Shown here: one piece after another, positions 1 through 7,901 of the stretch
How the letters are laid out: every line of letters starts with the position of its first letter
How positions within the stretch are numbered: position 1 is the first letter of the stretch
DNA from: Crenarchaeota archaeon SCGC AAA471-B05
GTDB taxonomy: Archaea; Thermoproteota; Thermoprotei; Gearchaeales; Gearchaeaceae
Reading direction: 5' to 3'
NCBI GenBank assembly: GCA_000380705.1
Contig: AQYM01000011.1
Span: forward strand, 1 to 17,478
Length of the DNA stretch: 17,478 nt
The notes under the pieces: model-generated
Told to the model about the DNA's origin: nothing
The model's database searches: none
The model's input: only the letters and a program-made list of their open reading frames with translations
Made by a program: the position numbers and the translations under genes

Positions 1-2
1 AA

Positions 3-506
3 TTTATAAGAGCGTTTGCTCGCATAGACAGCGAATATAAGAAAAACTTTTCGCTAGTAATAATAGGCGTTGCTCATAGAAAAGAATTTATTACAAGACT
101 TATCGAAGAAGGAAATAAGGTAGGCTTAAAGGTGAGATATCTAGGACCGTATTCTAAGGAGATGCTTAACTATTACTTAAGGGCTTCAGATATAGTTCTC
201 TTTTTGAGCTTAAAAAATCTAGGATCATGTTTTAATACTCCAATAAGGTTTTTCGAATATTTAATGAGCGGAATGCCTATATTGGCTGTTGATTTACCTA
301 ATGTAAGAGAGTATATAGAAGATGAAAATTTTTTATTAGATATTGATAATGAAGAAGATATTTCTAATAAGATAAAAAATTTAATCAATTTAATAAGAGA
401 AAATAAATTAGATTTTAAAGCAAAAATACCATCTGAATTAGATTTGAAAAATACTTATTTAAAATTAAATAAAAAGTTAATTGATATGACTTATGATAAA
501 ATTTAG
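3..506 (+). CDS. Glycosyltransferase family 4, C-terminal part (5' end outside window)
   Basis: The frame is open from the first complete codon at position 3, so the gene begins upstream; the GTG at 132 is only an internal codon. The visible 167 residues look like the C-terminal Rossmann half of a GT-B, family-4 sugar transferase. They contain a hydrophobic strand LVIIGV, then RYLGPYSKEMLNYYLRASDI, the usual acceptor-loop region before the nucleotide-sugar site. Next comes TPIRFFEYLMSGMPILAV, matching the conserved 'K.FEymasG.Pvva' segment that contacts the donor nucleotide-sugar. It presumably transfers a sugar to a lipid-linked glycan on the cytoplasmic membrane face. Its end overlaps the next gene by 14 bases, suggesting translational coupling. 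Donor and acceptor cannot be told. Confidence 0.82.
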   Translation, partial: FIRAFARIDSEYKKNFSLVIIGVAHRKEFITRLIEEGNKVGLKVRYLGPYSKEMLNYYLRASDIVLFLSLKNLGSCFNTPIRFFEYLMSGMPILAVDLPNVREYIEDENFLLDIDNEEDISNKIKNLINLIRENKLDFKAKIPSELDLKNTYLKLNKKLIDMTYDKI

Positions 507-1446
507 AACTTTTCTTCCTTTATATTTTTCTTTGAAGAGAAGGATCAATTTTATTTTAGAAATTGATAATATAGCCAGAACATTCGAAAATTTTAGCGAT
601 GCAATTTTATATTTCGCAGGTATTAAAGATAAAGTGAAATTGAAATTCAGAAGTGGTTTAATAATAGATTCTAATAAAGAAACGAAATGGCTAGCTTACG
701 TTTTATACGAATTATATAAGAGTGTTCCTTTAAAGGATACAAAAGATAATTGTGAATATTGTTGGCATGTTGATTGGCAGAATAAGATTTTAATTTTACC
801 CAACGGATTGCGCTTTTATTTATATTCAGTAGATCCATTGATTTTCTCCGAAACCTTTATTCATGATATTCATTTCATAGGATTTGATTTAAAAGATAAA
901 GTAATTGTAGACGTAGGAGCTTTTGTTGGTGATACAGCGTTATATTATGCAAACTTTGGAGCCATTGTTTATGCTTATGAACCACATCCGATCAATTTTT
1001 ATTATTTAAAGAAAAACATCGAATTAAATCCCCATTTAAAAGATAGGATAAAGCAATTTAATGAAGCAGTAGGTAAAGATGAAGAAATCGAAGTAAATGT
1101 TGGAGAAAACATTAGCGGAAGTTTTAGCATATATAGTCAAGTTAAAGGAAAAACTTTGAGGATAAAAAGTATTTCTCTTGGAAAGATTTTAGAAGAAAAC
1201 AATTTAAACAATCCATACTTGTTGAAAGCAGATTGTAAAGGTTGCGAATATTACATTATAGAAGATGATGCTATTTCAAAATTTGAAAAAGTGAAAATTG
1301 AATATACAGGGTTCAATAGACCAAAAGTAGACTATATAATAAACAGATTAAAAAACAAAGGTTTCAAAAAATTTAGAGTATTTAAGCACAATTGGGGAAT
1401 TTATCATTTATCAGATCATGGAACGATATATGCAGAGAAAAACTGA
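493..1446 (+). CDS. FkbM-family SAM-dependent methyltransferase
   Basis: A 317-residue protein. The C-terminal half is a class I methyltransferase of the FkbM type. VDVGAFVGDTA (about residues 139-149) is the SAM-binding motif I, AYEPHP (161-166) is the acidic end of strand 2, and DCKGCEY (247-253) matches the 'D.EG.E' motif typical of this family. The N-terminal 120 residues are the poorly conserved extension often seen in archaeal members. FkbM enzymes O-methylate hydroxyls, often on sugars, so placement among glycosyltransferases suggests methylation of a glycan residue (inference). The ATG at 493 lies inside the last codons of the upstream glycosyltransferase, implying co-expression. All expected motifs are present and the frame is intact. 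The exact substrate is unknown. Confidence 0.85.
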   Translation: MIKFRTFLPLYFSLKRRINFILEIDNIARTFENFSDAILYFAGIKDKVKLKFRSGLIIDSNKETKWLAYVLYELYKSVPLKDTKDNCEYCWHVDWQNKILILPNGLRFYLYSVDPLIFSETFIHDIHFIGFDLKDKVIVDVGAFVGDTALYYANFGAIVYAYEPHPINFYYLKKNIELNPHLKDRIKQFNEAVGKDEEIEVNVGENISGSFSIYSQVKGKTLRIKSISLGKILEENNLNNPYLLKADCKGCEYYIIEDDAISKFEKVKIEYTGFNRPKVDYIINRLKNKGFKKFRVFKHNWGIYHLSDHGTIYAEKN

Positions 1447-1480
1447 TTTATCTACGGTAAATCCTTAATAAAACCGGTCA

Positions 1481-2510
1481 ATGGTATACAATAAGATTAA
1501 GCTGATATTTGTATCTGGATTAGAAGTTGAGTTCATTGATAGAGAAAGAGCTTTAAAACAAGTAGAAGAGCTTGCTGAGAAAGGCACTAGATATCCAGTT
1601 GTTGTTTTCGGTCCCGAAGGTTGTGGTAAGAGTGCGTGGCTAAGCAAGCAGCTGAGGTTTTGATGGAAGCTGGCTACGATACCATCTACATTGACCCGCT
1701 CCACAAGGCGTTTATTGCATACATCGATGTTAAGGATATTATAAAGAAATTGGGCGAGGCTGCAGCTGAAGTTATCGGTGTAGCTGAAGTTAAACTGGCT
1801 ACATTGGCAATGGATACTGTTAAGGAGCTTATTAGCGTATGGAGGAAGAAGAGAATAGCTATTCTTTTAGATGAGGTTTTCCAGATTATAGGATTAGATA
1901 AGGCGGAGATATACATTAAAAGCTTACTAAATTTGATTGAATACCCACCAAGAAGCTATGAGAGAGAGGTTGTAATAGTAGCAACCAATGAAGGCTTAAT
2001 TAGAAGGGAGATTGGTAGACATAGATAGGCTTAGCTAAGATCGATGTGGAATATGCCTAGGAAGGGATTTGAGGAGTTTTATATAAAAGGATACCAAGTC
2101 CCAAACCGGAATTTGAGGATATTTGGAAATTGAGTGGTGGAAATCCTGATGTGCTCTCAAAACTCTACCAAGCTTCATGGAATGTTAATAGAGTCATTAC
2201 TGAGCTTATTAGAAGCAAGGAGATCACATCTAGTTTTATTGAAAAGTGGAGGGGTTGGCTTGAAGAAGCTGTTAAGGATCCCGATATGCTCTGGAGTGCT
2301 GATGTTCCGGATGAGCATGTGAGAGAACTGTTTGCTAAGAATCTCATAGTGCACAATATATATGAAAGGGATCCATGGTTCTGGATAGATGAACCGCCAC
2401 AGAAGAGAGATCTTAATCTCGGAATAGGAAAACACATAGCATGGCAAACGCTACTACACAGAGAAGCAGTTAGAAGGACCAATAGCGCAACAGTGATGCT
2501 TTTAGAGTAA
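1481..2510 (+). pseudogene. Decayed archaeal ATPase (P-loop, crenarchaeal PF01637-like)
   Basis: Three fragments in different frames line up as one P-loop ATPase of the archaeal family common in crenarchaea. The first carries the Walker A motif GPEGCGKS (near residues 44-51) and ends at 1663. The second runs 1636-2028 and carries a Walker B-like IAILLDEVF and the sensor-like IVATNEGL. The third (from about 2130) holds SGGNPDVL and DPWFWIDEPP near the C-terminus. The lesions are a one-base frameshift near 1640-1645 (WL|AKQAAE), in-frame stops at 2026-2028 and 2032-2034 followed by recognisable MWNMPRKGFEE, and another frameshift between about 2080 and 2095. Its base composition is visibly richer in G and C than the flanking glycan genes, suggesting a separate origin. 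No function is expected from this copy. Confidence 0.85.
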
Positions 2511-2614
2511 ATTACAAGCAAAGCCCTAAATGCTCTATAGATTATTTACTGGTTAGATAATGGTTAGGAAAATAAAGATAAGCATAATAACTAAAGGACA
2601 ATTTTGGTAGAAAA

Positions 2615-3689
2615 ATGAGTGAAGAATTAAACCTTAAAGAAGGAACTACAAGCGATTATCCTTTGGTATCCATAATATGGGTTAATTATAACAGTTCTAA
2701 AATCATGAATATTGTAAAGTTATCTTTGTTAAGCATAAAAAAATTGCATTATAAAAATTATGGGTTAATTGTTATTGATAATGCTTCAACTGATGGTAGC
2801 TTTGAAGAGATAGTATCTTATCTGAAAGAAATAGGTCTTAATGCTAAAATTATAAGGAACAAGCGTAACCTAGGATTTACAGGTGGTAATAATGTAGGAT
2901 ATTTAGCAAGAGATCCTAGAGCGAAATATTTGGTCTTGCTCAACAATGATACAATAGTATATCCAGATAGTTTAACTAGAATGGTAAAAGCTATGGAAAA
3001 AGATCTTCATTGCGGAGCGCTGCAAGGCATAATACTTTGGTTAGGCAAAGATTCGGTATATTCTGCAGGAGCTCTTCTCGATGAGTTCATGTTTTCAAAC
3101 ATAATATTAAGAAATGAAAAGATTAAACTATTAAATGAGGAGCATTTCATTACCTACAGCGAAGGCTTCTATTCTATTTATCGTATTGATGTACTGAAGA
3201 AATTAGGTGATTATCCCTTTATTTGGGCTATGTTTCTTTATTTTGACGATAGTATTTTAGGAATAAAATTGTGGAATAGGATAAACCTCAAAATGCATCC
3301 CTTATATTACAGCGAGACATTTGTGGAGAGATACATTTCGAGTTGTTAGAAAACATGCTACTTATCATTGGATAAAAGGATATTGCGCTTCTCTAATTGT
3401 TAGCAATATCAAAATGGTAATGACAATTTTAACTAGAATGATTAGAATTCTAGAAAGATCTATTTCGAATCTTAAACCTTTTATTTTAGGTTTAAGAGAT
3501 GGTATAAAATATGGTTATGAATTAAAGAAGATCGGTCTTGAATTAGATATTTACAAATGTCCTTTATTAAAGAGTAACTTTGCTATTTTATGAGCTACGC
3601 CTTTCTACTATATAACTAGAAAAATCATTAAAAGATTATCATCTACTTTACCTGAAGACGCTTATTTTTATTTATATGATAAAAATTAA
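2615..3689 (+). pseudogene. GT2 glycosyltransferase, frameshifted and with an internal stop
   Basis: The first 244 residues (2615-3349) are a clear family-2 GT-A glycosyltransferase: VSIIWVNYNSSK at the start, VIDNASTDGS, RNLGFTGGNN and LVLLNNDT, where the metal/nucleotide site lies. The frame breaks at about 3325-3335. The continuation is in the next frame from 3321 (RDTFRVVRKHATYHW and a basic, amphipathic tail), stops at TGA 3591-3593, then stays readable in the same frame to TAA 3687-3689 (ATPFYYITRKIIK...DAYFYLYDKN). This makes one frameshift plus one nonsense codon. The intact ancestor was probably about 355 residues, normal for rhamnosyltransferase-like GT2 proteins. The catalytic domain is nearly complete, so residual activity of the first fragment cannot be excluded. 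Confidence 0.75.
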
Positions 3690-4025
3690 AATTTTAAAAA
3701 ATAGCAAAAAAATAATCAAGAGACTAGGGTCATAAATATGCTCAAAATTAAAGCAGTATGAGAAGTAAAATAAACCTAAAACTTAAGGAATTGTTGGTGA
3801 ATGATTCTACAGTTTTACCATGAAAAATTACTGAGAAGATTTAAACATACGCATATGTATCCTTTAATGTGCCGAAGGTTATTAATGATTTAAAAAAAGA
3901 TTGAATTTAATTATGGCTATATGAACTCACAGGAACTCATCTTATCAAAGGTTAAACAGGCTTATCTATTAAAAACATAAAGTTAAAACACTTCATCTTC
4001 AAATTATATTTATAAAGCTTTAAAG
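3690..4025 (+). other. 336-bp gap with traces of decayed coding sequence
   Basis: No intact gene. One frame from the ATG at 3758 reads as plausible protein interrupted by stops: MRSKINLKLKELLVNDSTVL, then stop, then after a second stop YVSFNVPKVINDLKK, until about 3925. This looks like a gene remnant, but I cannot name it. A TTTATAAA at 4009-4016 is too near the next ATG (4026) for a leaderless promoter. Confidence 0.35.
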
Positions 4026-5168
4026 ATGTTAAAAATCACGATCACAACTCCTGTTTATCCATATCCTAAAAGAGGAGTCTATACAGGTATAGAAAGGCAT
4101 ATTGAGAACATTTCAAAATATTTAGCTCTTAATAATTGCAAAGTAAGAGTTGTAACTACCTTCTGGAATGGAGGAAATAGCTATGATATAAAAGATGGCG
4201 TTGAAATATTCAGAGTTAAAGATGCAACCTTATATCTTGGAAAGATTGCAAGTATCGCTGAGCTAAATTATCTTAGCTTTTCTTTATCTTCAATATTGAA
4301 AACATTAGAACTAGATAGCGATGTTTTATTGCTAAATAATCAATCGCCTTTTTCTTTCTTATCTAATACAAAGCTTAAAATAGGCTTAGCCCATCATGTC
4401 GATTATATTAAAAACATTAAAGACATATTCGTAATACCTTTTGCAAATCTTTATTCAAAAACGACTAAACTAGACTACATCATTGCTCCAAGTTATTTTA
4501 CAAAAAAACAAATAATCGAAACCTTCAAAATATCTAGCGAGAAAATAGAGGTCATACATGAAGGAGTTGATACAAATAAATTTAATCCTAATAACAAACC
4601 TATATTCAGGGATAAATTCAAATCGCAATATGTGATTCTCTTTGTAGGTGCTTTAGGTAAGACGAAAAATGTAGATAAGCTAATAAAAGTATTCAATTAT
4701 GTTCAAAAAAGAATCGATGCTTCGTTAGTAATCGTTGGAGATGGACCTGAAAAGGATAATTTGATTAGAATTGTTAAAGAAATGGGTTTAACAAATAAAG
4801 TCTTCTTTGAAGGATTTGTGAATGATGAAGATTTACCGTACTATTACTCTTCATGTGATATCTTTGTTTCATGCTCCATGATAGAAGGTTTTGGATTGGT
4901 ATTCTTAGAGGCGATGGCTAGTGGCAAGCCAGTAGTAGCTTTCAACATTGCTAGCATACCTGAAGTAGTCAGCGAGGGAGGAATAATAATAAAGAAATTC
5001 GATCTTAAGGATATGGCTGAAAATATAATTGAACTTTTAATAAACAAAGAAGTTTATGAGAAATATTCTAAAAAAGCTAGAGAAATTGCTCTAAATCATG
5101 ATTGGAACAATGTAGCTAGGAAATATTTGAGCTTTTTTAAAAATAGTTTAGAAATTATGCAAAAATAA
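4026..5168 (+). CDS. Glycosyltransferase family 4 (GT-B)
   Basis: A 380-residue, full-length family-4 retaining glycosyltransferase. The N-terminal domain has TPVYPYPKRGVYTGIERHI, the usual glycine-rich loop and acceptor side, and VIHEGVDTNKFNP (about 177-189) marks the hinge. The C-terminal domain has ILFVGAL, VIVGDGPEKDNL, FFEGFV and the EGFGLVFLEAMASGKPV block (287-303), in which E287 and E295 form the E-x7-E donor-binding motif. It should transfer a sugar from a nucleotide donor to a membrane-linked glycan on the cytoplasmic side. It stands between a broken GT2 gene and the flippase gene, so it is one of the working assembly enzymes of this locus. The ATG at 4026 gives the normal N-terminus; the sugar is unknown. 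Confidence 0.9.
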   Translation: MLKITITTPVYPYPKRGVYTGIERHIENISKYLALNNCKVRVVTTFWNGGNSYDIKDGVEIFRVKDATLYLGKIASIAELNYLSFSLSSILKTLELDSDVLLLNNQSPFSFLSNTKLKIGLAHHVDYIKNIKDIFVIPFANLYSKTTKLDYIIAPSYFTKKQIIETFKISSEKIEVIHEGVDTNKFNPNNKPIFRDKFKSQYVILFVGALGKTKNVDKLIKVFNYVQKRIDASLVIVGDGPEKDNLIRIVKEMGLTNKVFFEGFVNDEDLPYYYSSCDIFVSCSMIEGFGLVFLEAMASGKPVVAFNIASIPEVVSEGGIIIKKFDLKDMAENIIELLINKEVYEKYSKKAREIALNHDWNNVARKYLSFFKNSLEIMQK

Positions 5169-5447
5169 ATTTTGATAAATAATTAAAAGACAAAATTAAA
5201 TTTTTCTTAAATCACTTGGAATTTTTTCGAAAATTAGTGATTCTTTTAAATGCATCTTTATGAATATAATATATTGGGGTATCGAAGTGATCGAAGAAAA
5301 GTTAAATAAATACGTTAAAAGAAAAATAGAATTAAAAAGAATGATAAATAGAGATAGAAAACTATGAGAAATGCTCAACAGAATAACATATCATGGTTTT
5401 TAGGACTGATTCAGCTTAAATAGTACTATTCAATCTACTACGGAGAA
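5169..5447. other. 279-bp intergenic region, possible 35-codon ORF
   Basis: A plus-strand ATG at 5260 opens a basic, helical 35-codon frame to TGA 5365-5367 (MNIIYWGIEVIEEKLNKYVK at its start). It could be a tiny protein or a gene relic; no family is recognised and no well-placed promoter is seen. A 6-bp AT hairpin with a TTCG loop lies at 5220-5235, without a following T-tract long enough to call a terminator. A hydrophobic minus-strand frame here has AT-skewed composition and is not convincing. Confidence 0.25.
5415..5422 (+). promoter_or_regulatory. TATA-like box for the flippase gene
   Basis: CTTAAATA is centred about 29 bases upstream of the ATG at 5448. An archaeal TATA box sets the transcription start about 26-27 bases downstream, so the mRNA would begin about 3 bases before the start codon, a near-leaderless transcript. 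Inferred from position and composition only. Confidence 0.4.
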
Positions 5448-7010
5448 ATGGAAGTTTTAGAAACAGGTAAATCATATACAAAAGGTGTAACTTACATCTT
5501 CGCAGGAAGAGTAATTTCTCTATTACTAAATATTTTTGGCTCAATTATCATTGCAAGAATGTTAGCGAGGATTTATGGAAGTTCAGAACCTCTAGGATGG
5601 CTTTTCGTTTTGTTGCTTATACCCCAATTCACAGTGCTATTAGGAGACTTAGGAATGGCATATGGCCTCATTAACAAATGTGCAAAATTGTTTAAAGAAA
5701 AAAATTTTCAGGAAATTTCAAGTTATGTCTGGTCATATATTAGCTTCAACTTAATTCTTTGGATAATATACTCGGCGTTCACATATTTCTTAGGACAATT
5801 TCTGGTTATATATCTATACTCTAAACCGGAAATAATTCCTTTCATTCATTTTTTAGCAATATATCTAATCCTTAATTTCTTTTTTAGCAGTTTGCAAAAT
5901 ATAACTTTAATACTTGATAAGACTTGGGTCTTTAGTTTTATGACAATATTATATTCTCTAGTTCAATCAATTTTAGCCCCTTTGGCTTTATATTTAGGTT
6001 TTCAATTTCTTGGTCTCGTATTTGTTTATTTCATACTCATGCCCCTTATTCCTTCAATACCAGGACTCATAATATTATTCAAATACCTAAGACATTATAG
6101 AATAGATTTCAATAAAGTAAAGGAAATGCTGAAATTTGGCTTCCCTATTGCTGCATCTGCTTATGTTACAATACCTTCAGTAAGGATTTATGAAATCTTC
6201 ATTTCAAGATATGCTAGCTCAGCAGAATTGGGAAACTACTCAGTTGCGCAAAGATTTAACCCAATCATAGATGTTTTCTTATACCCAATAGGTAGCTTGA
6301 TGTTCATCAATTATTCAAAATTAAATAAGGCTGAAGATTTAAACATAGCTTTGAATTTCACAATTAGAATAATAAGCTTCTTTGTAGCACCTATTTCTTT
6401 TTTCACAATCTTCTTCTCAAAGGAATTGATAGTAGCTTTCTTCGGTCCTTATTATAGCGATGGTTGGCTTTATTTGAGTCTGATCGGAGCTTATTGGTTA
6501 TCATATTGTGCAGGGGGTTTAGTATTAGTGAATTTGGTTATGTCTCAAGGATATACTAAAAAAACTTTCAAATATTCCATAATTTATGCAATAAGCGCAA
6601 CCATCTCAAATGCTGTATTAATACCCTTATTCTCAATATATGGAGCATTGATCTCAGCATTAATAGCAGGATGGCCTTCGTATATACTCTATTTAAGATT
6701 CGTAAGAAAACAATTAAATGTAGAAATTAAATTTAATGAAGTAATAAAAATAATTATTATTGCATTAATATCAGTGGTACCTTCATATGTTATATGGATA
6801 ATGCTAAGTAATATTATAATTACTATAGCACAATTCTATATTTTGTTATTTAGTTGTATTTTAATATCGTTTACAATATATATACTAATTACAAAGAAAT
6901 TAAAGATTTTTAAAGATTCAGAAATAAACTTCTTGGAGAGTTCCTTAAAAGAAATACCTTATGCTGGAAACTTAATATCTTTTGTTTTTGGAATATATAA
7001 AAAGTTTTAA
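5448..7010 (+). CDS. Wzx/MATE-like polysaccharide flippase
   Basis: A 520-residue, highly hydrophobic protein with about a dozen or more membrane helices spread along its length. It opens with KGVTYIFAGRVISLLLNIFG followed by SIIIARML, the characteristic first helix of the polysaccharide_synt/MATE-like (MOP superfamily) exporters, and the length fits that family. These proteins move lipid-linked oligosaccharides across the cytoplasmic membrane after assembly by cytosolic glycosyltransferases. It lies among GT4 genes, as expected for a glycan assembly cluster. The C-terminal tail IFKDSEINFLESSLKEIP...GIYKKF recurs in a broken copy at about 9760-9856, so this locus once held two flippases. Transported glycan unknown. 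The frame is intact and the start is supported by the upstream TATA box. Confidence 0.9.
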   Translation: MEVLETGKSYTKGVTYIFAGRVISLLLNIFGSIIIARMLARIYGSSEPLGWLFVLLLIPQFTVLLGDLGMAYGLINKCAKLFKEKNFQEISSYVWSYISFNLILWIIYSAFTYFLGQFLVIYLYSKPEIIPFIHFLAIYLILNFFFSSLQNITLILDKTWVFSFMTILYSLVQSILAPLALYLGFQFLGLVFVYFILMPLIPSIPGLIILFKYLRHYRIDFNKVKEMLKFGFPIAASAYVTIPSVRIYEIFISRYASSAELGNYSVAQRFNPIIDVFLYPIGSLMFINYSKLNKAEDLNIALNFTIRIISFFVAPISFFTIFFSKELIVAFFGPYYSDGWLYLSLIGAYWLSYCAGGLVLVNLVMSQGYTKKTFKYSIIYAISATISNAVLIPLFSIYGALISALIAGWPSYILYLRFVRKQLNVEIKFNEVIKIIIIALISVVPSYVIWIMLSNIIITIAQFYILLFSCILISFTIYILITKKLKIFKDSEINFLESSLKEIPYAGNLISFVFGIYKKF

Positions 7011-7022
7011 AATCTCGTTTAA

Positions 7023-7821
7023 ATGAAAAATGTCATTAAAAATTTTTATGCGCCGGCAAATTTATTATTAGATCCTAATTACGGTGGTGAATACGCTTGG
7101 GCTTATAATATAATAAAAGGCATTTCTAATTATTTCAAAATCATAGCAATTACAGGGAAATTAAGAGGAGATATAAACAATGCAGTTGTCATTGAAACAG
7201 GAATAACAAAAAGAGATTTTGTAAATATTTCTTTGTTTTTCTTTAAATATATTTAATTGATTCAAAATTGATTGATAAAGTGGATATTCTTCACCATATG
7301 TTTTTATTTACAGTTTCATCTCGAGTGAATCCTTTATGTAAGTTATTCTAAGCTATTCATTATTGGACCAATACAAATATCCAAATGTGGAATTTGTTGA
7401 TGAATACCTATGGAAAGCAGAATGGAAAAACCCAATTATAAATTATAGCGTTAATAATTCAGTGCAAAAAATAATTAAATTGTTTAAAAGAATTATTAAT
7501 AAATATAAGATTGAATGTATAGTTAAAGCAAATACATTAATTTTTGATTCTTTTAAAACTTTTAACATTCTTAAGAATAATTTCAATTTTATCGATTTTA
7601 AAAATAAATTAATTAAAATAATACCACCACCTATAGAAACAGATTTATTTAAATATACAGAGCCTAATAAGAAGGAAATATTTGAATTATTAACCGTAGG
7701 TTATATAACAAAAAGAATGGAAAAAAATAACAGAAAATTTGCTATAGAAAGGTTTTCCATTGAAAATACTATAAAAGAATGGTTAAATGCTTACCAGGAA
7801 ACATATGATAAATTTTTATAA
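7023..7821 (+). pseudogene. Broken GT4 glycosyltransferase with internal deletion
   Basis: The N-terminal fragment (7023-7256) has a family-4-like start: FYAPANLLLDPNYGGEYAWA, i.e. the glycine-rich acceptor loop. Between 7257 and 7362 the sense continues in another frame (VDILHHMFLF, then VNPL) and then as FIIGPIQ, which must shift frame again to join YPNVEFVDEYLWK. The second fragment reads on to 7821. In it PPPIETDLFKY and LLTVGYITKRM are followed almost at once by NRKFAIERFSIENTIKEWLN, which is normally the extreme C-terminus. The middle of the donor-binding domain, including any E-x7-E motif, is therefore missing. Several independent lesions make sequencing error an unlikely full explanation. 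The start is 12 bases after the flippase stop, so it was once in that operon. Confidence 0.78.
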
Positions 7822-7824
7822 AAA

Positions 7825-7851
7825 TTTAATTTTTTTTTTATTTTTATATTT
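7825..7851 (+). terminator. T-tract transcription terminator
   Basis: Just after the stop at 7821 the plus strand has a run of ten T (7830-7839), one A, then five more T. Poly-T on the non-template strand is the usual archaeal intrinsic termination signal. It separates the flippase transcript from the next promoter. Confidence 0.5.
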
Positions 7852-7866
7852 AATTAAAAAATAGTA

Positions 7867-7874
7867 TTTAAAAA
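7867..7874 (+). promoter_or_regulatory. TATA-like box for the GT4 gene at 7902
   Basis: TTTAAAAA is centred about 31 bases before the ATG at 7902, placing the expected transcription start 4-5 bases before the start codon. It follows directly on the T-tract terminator, supporting a new transcription unit. Positional inference; the AT-rich background weakens it. Confidence 0.4.
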
Positions 7875-7901
7875 TAAATATCCCAAAAATTATTAAAATA
7901 T

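Noticed and set aside
173..388. Minus-strand frame inside the first glycosyltransferase
   Set aside because: Antisense shadow of a gene with clear GT4 motifs; no motif of its own.
1465..1916. Two minus-strand frames opposite the ATPase
   Set aside because: Antisense to recognisable Walker A/B sequence; low-complexity serine/isoleucine content.
2134..2521. Extra frames on both strands over the ATPase C-terminus
   Set aside because: The frame from about 2130 to 2510 carries the conserved DPWFWIDEPP segment; the others are shadows.
3714..3728. Short match TCAAGAGACTA shared with the region near 9093
   Set aside because: Eleven bases in AT-rich DNA is too short to call a repeat family.
4009..4016. 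TTTATAAA as promoter of the GT4 gene at 4026
   Set aside because: Centre only about 13 bases before the ATG, so transcription would start inside the gene.
4493..5047. Minus-strand frames opposite the GT4 gene at 4026
   Set aside because: Antisense to an intact 380-residue enzyme with E-x7-E motif.
5196..5378. Hydrophobic 60-codon minus-strand frame
   Set aside because: Composition explained by AT-rich DNA read as Phe/Ile/Leu/Ser; no promoter or homologue recognised.
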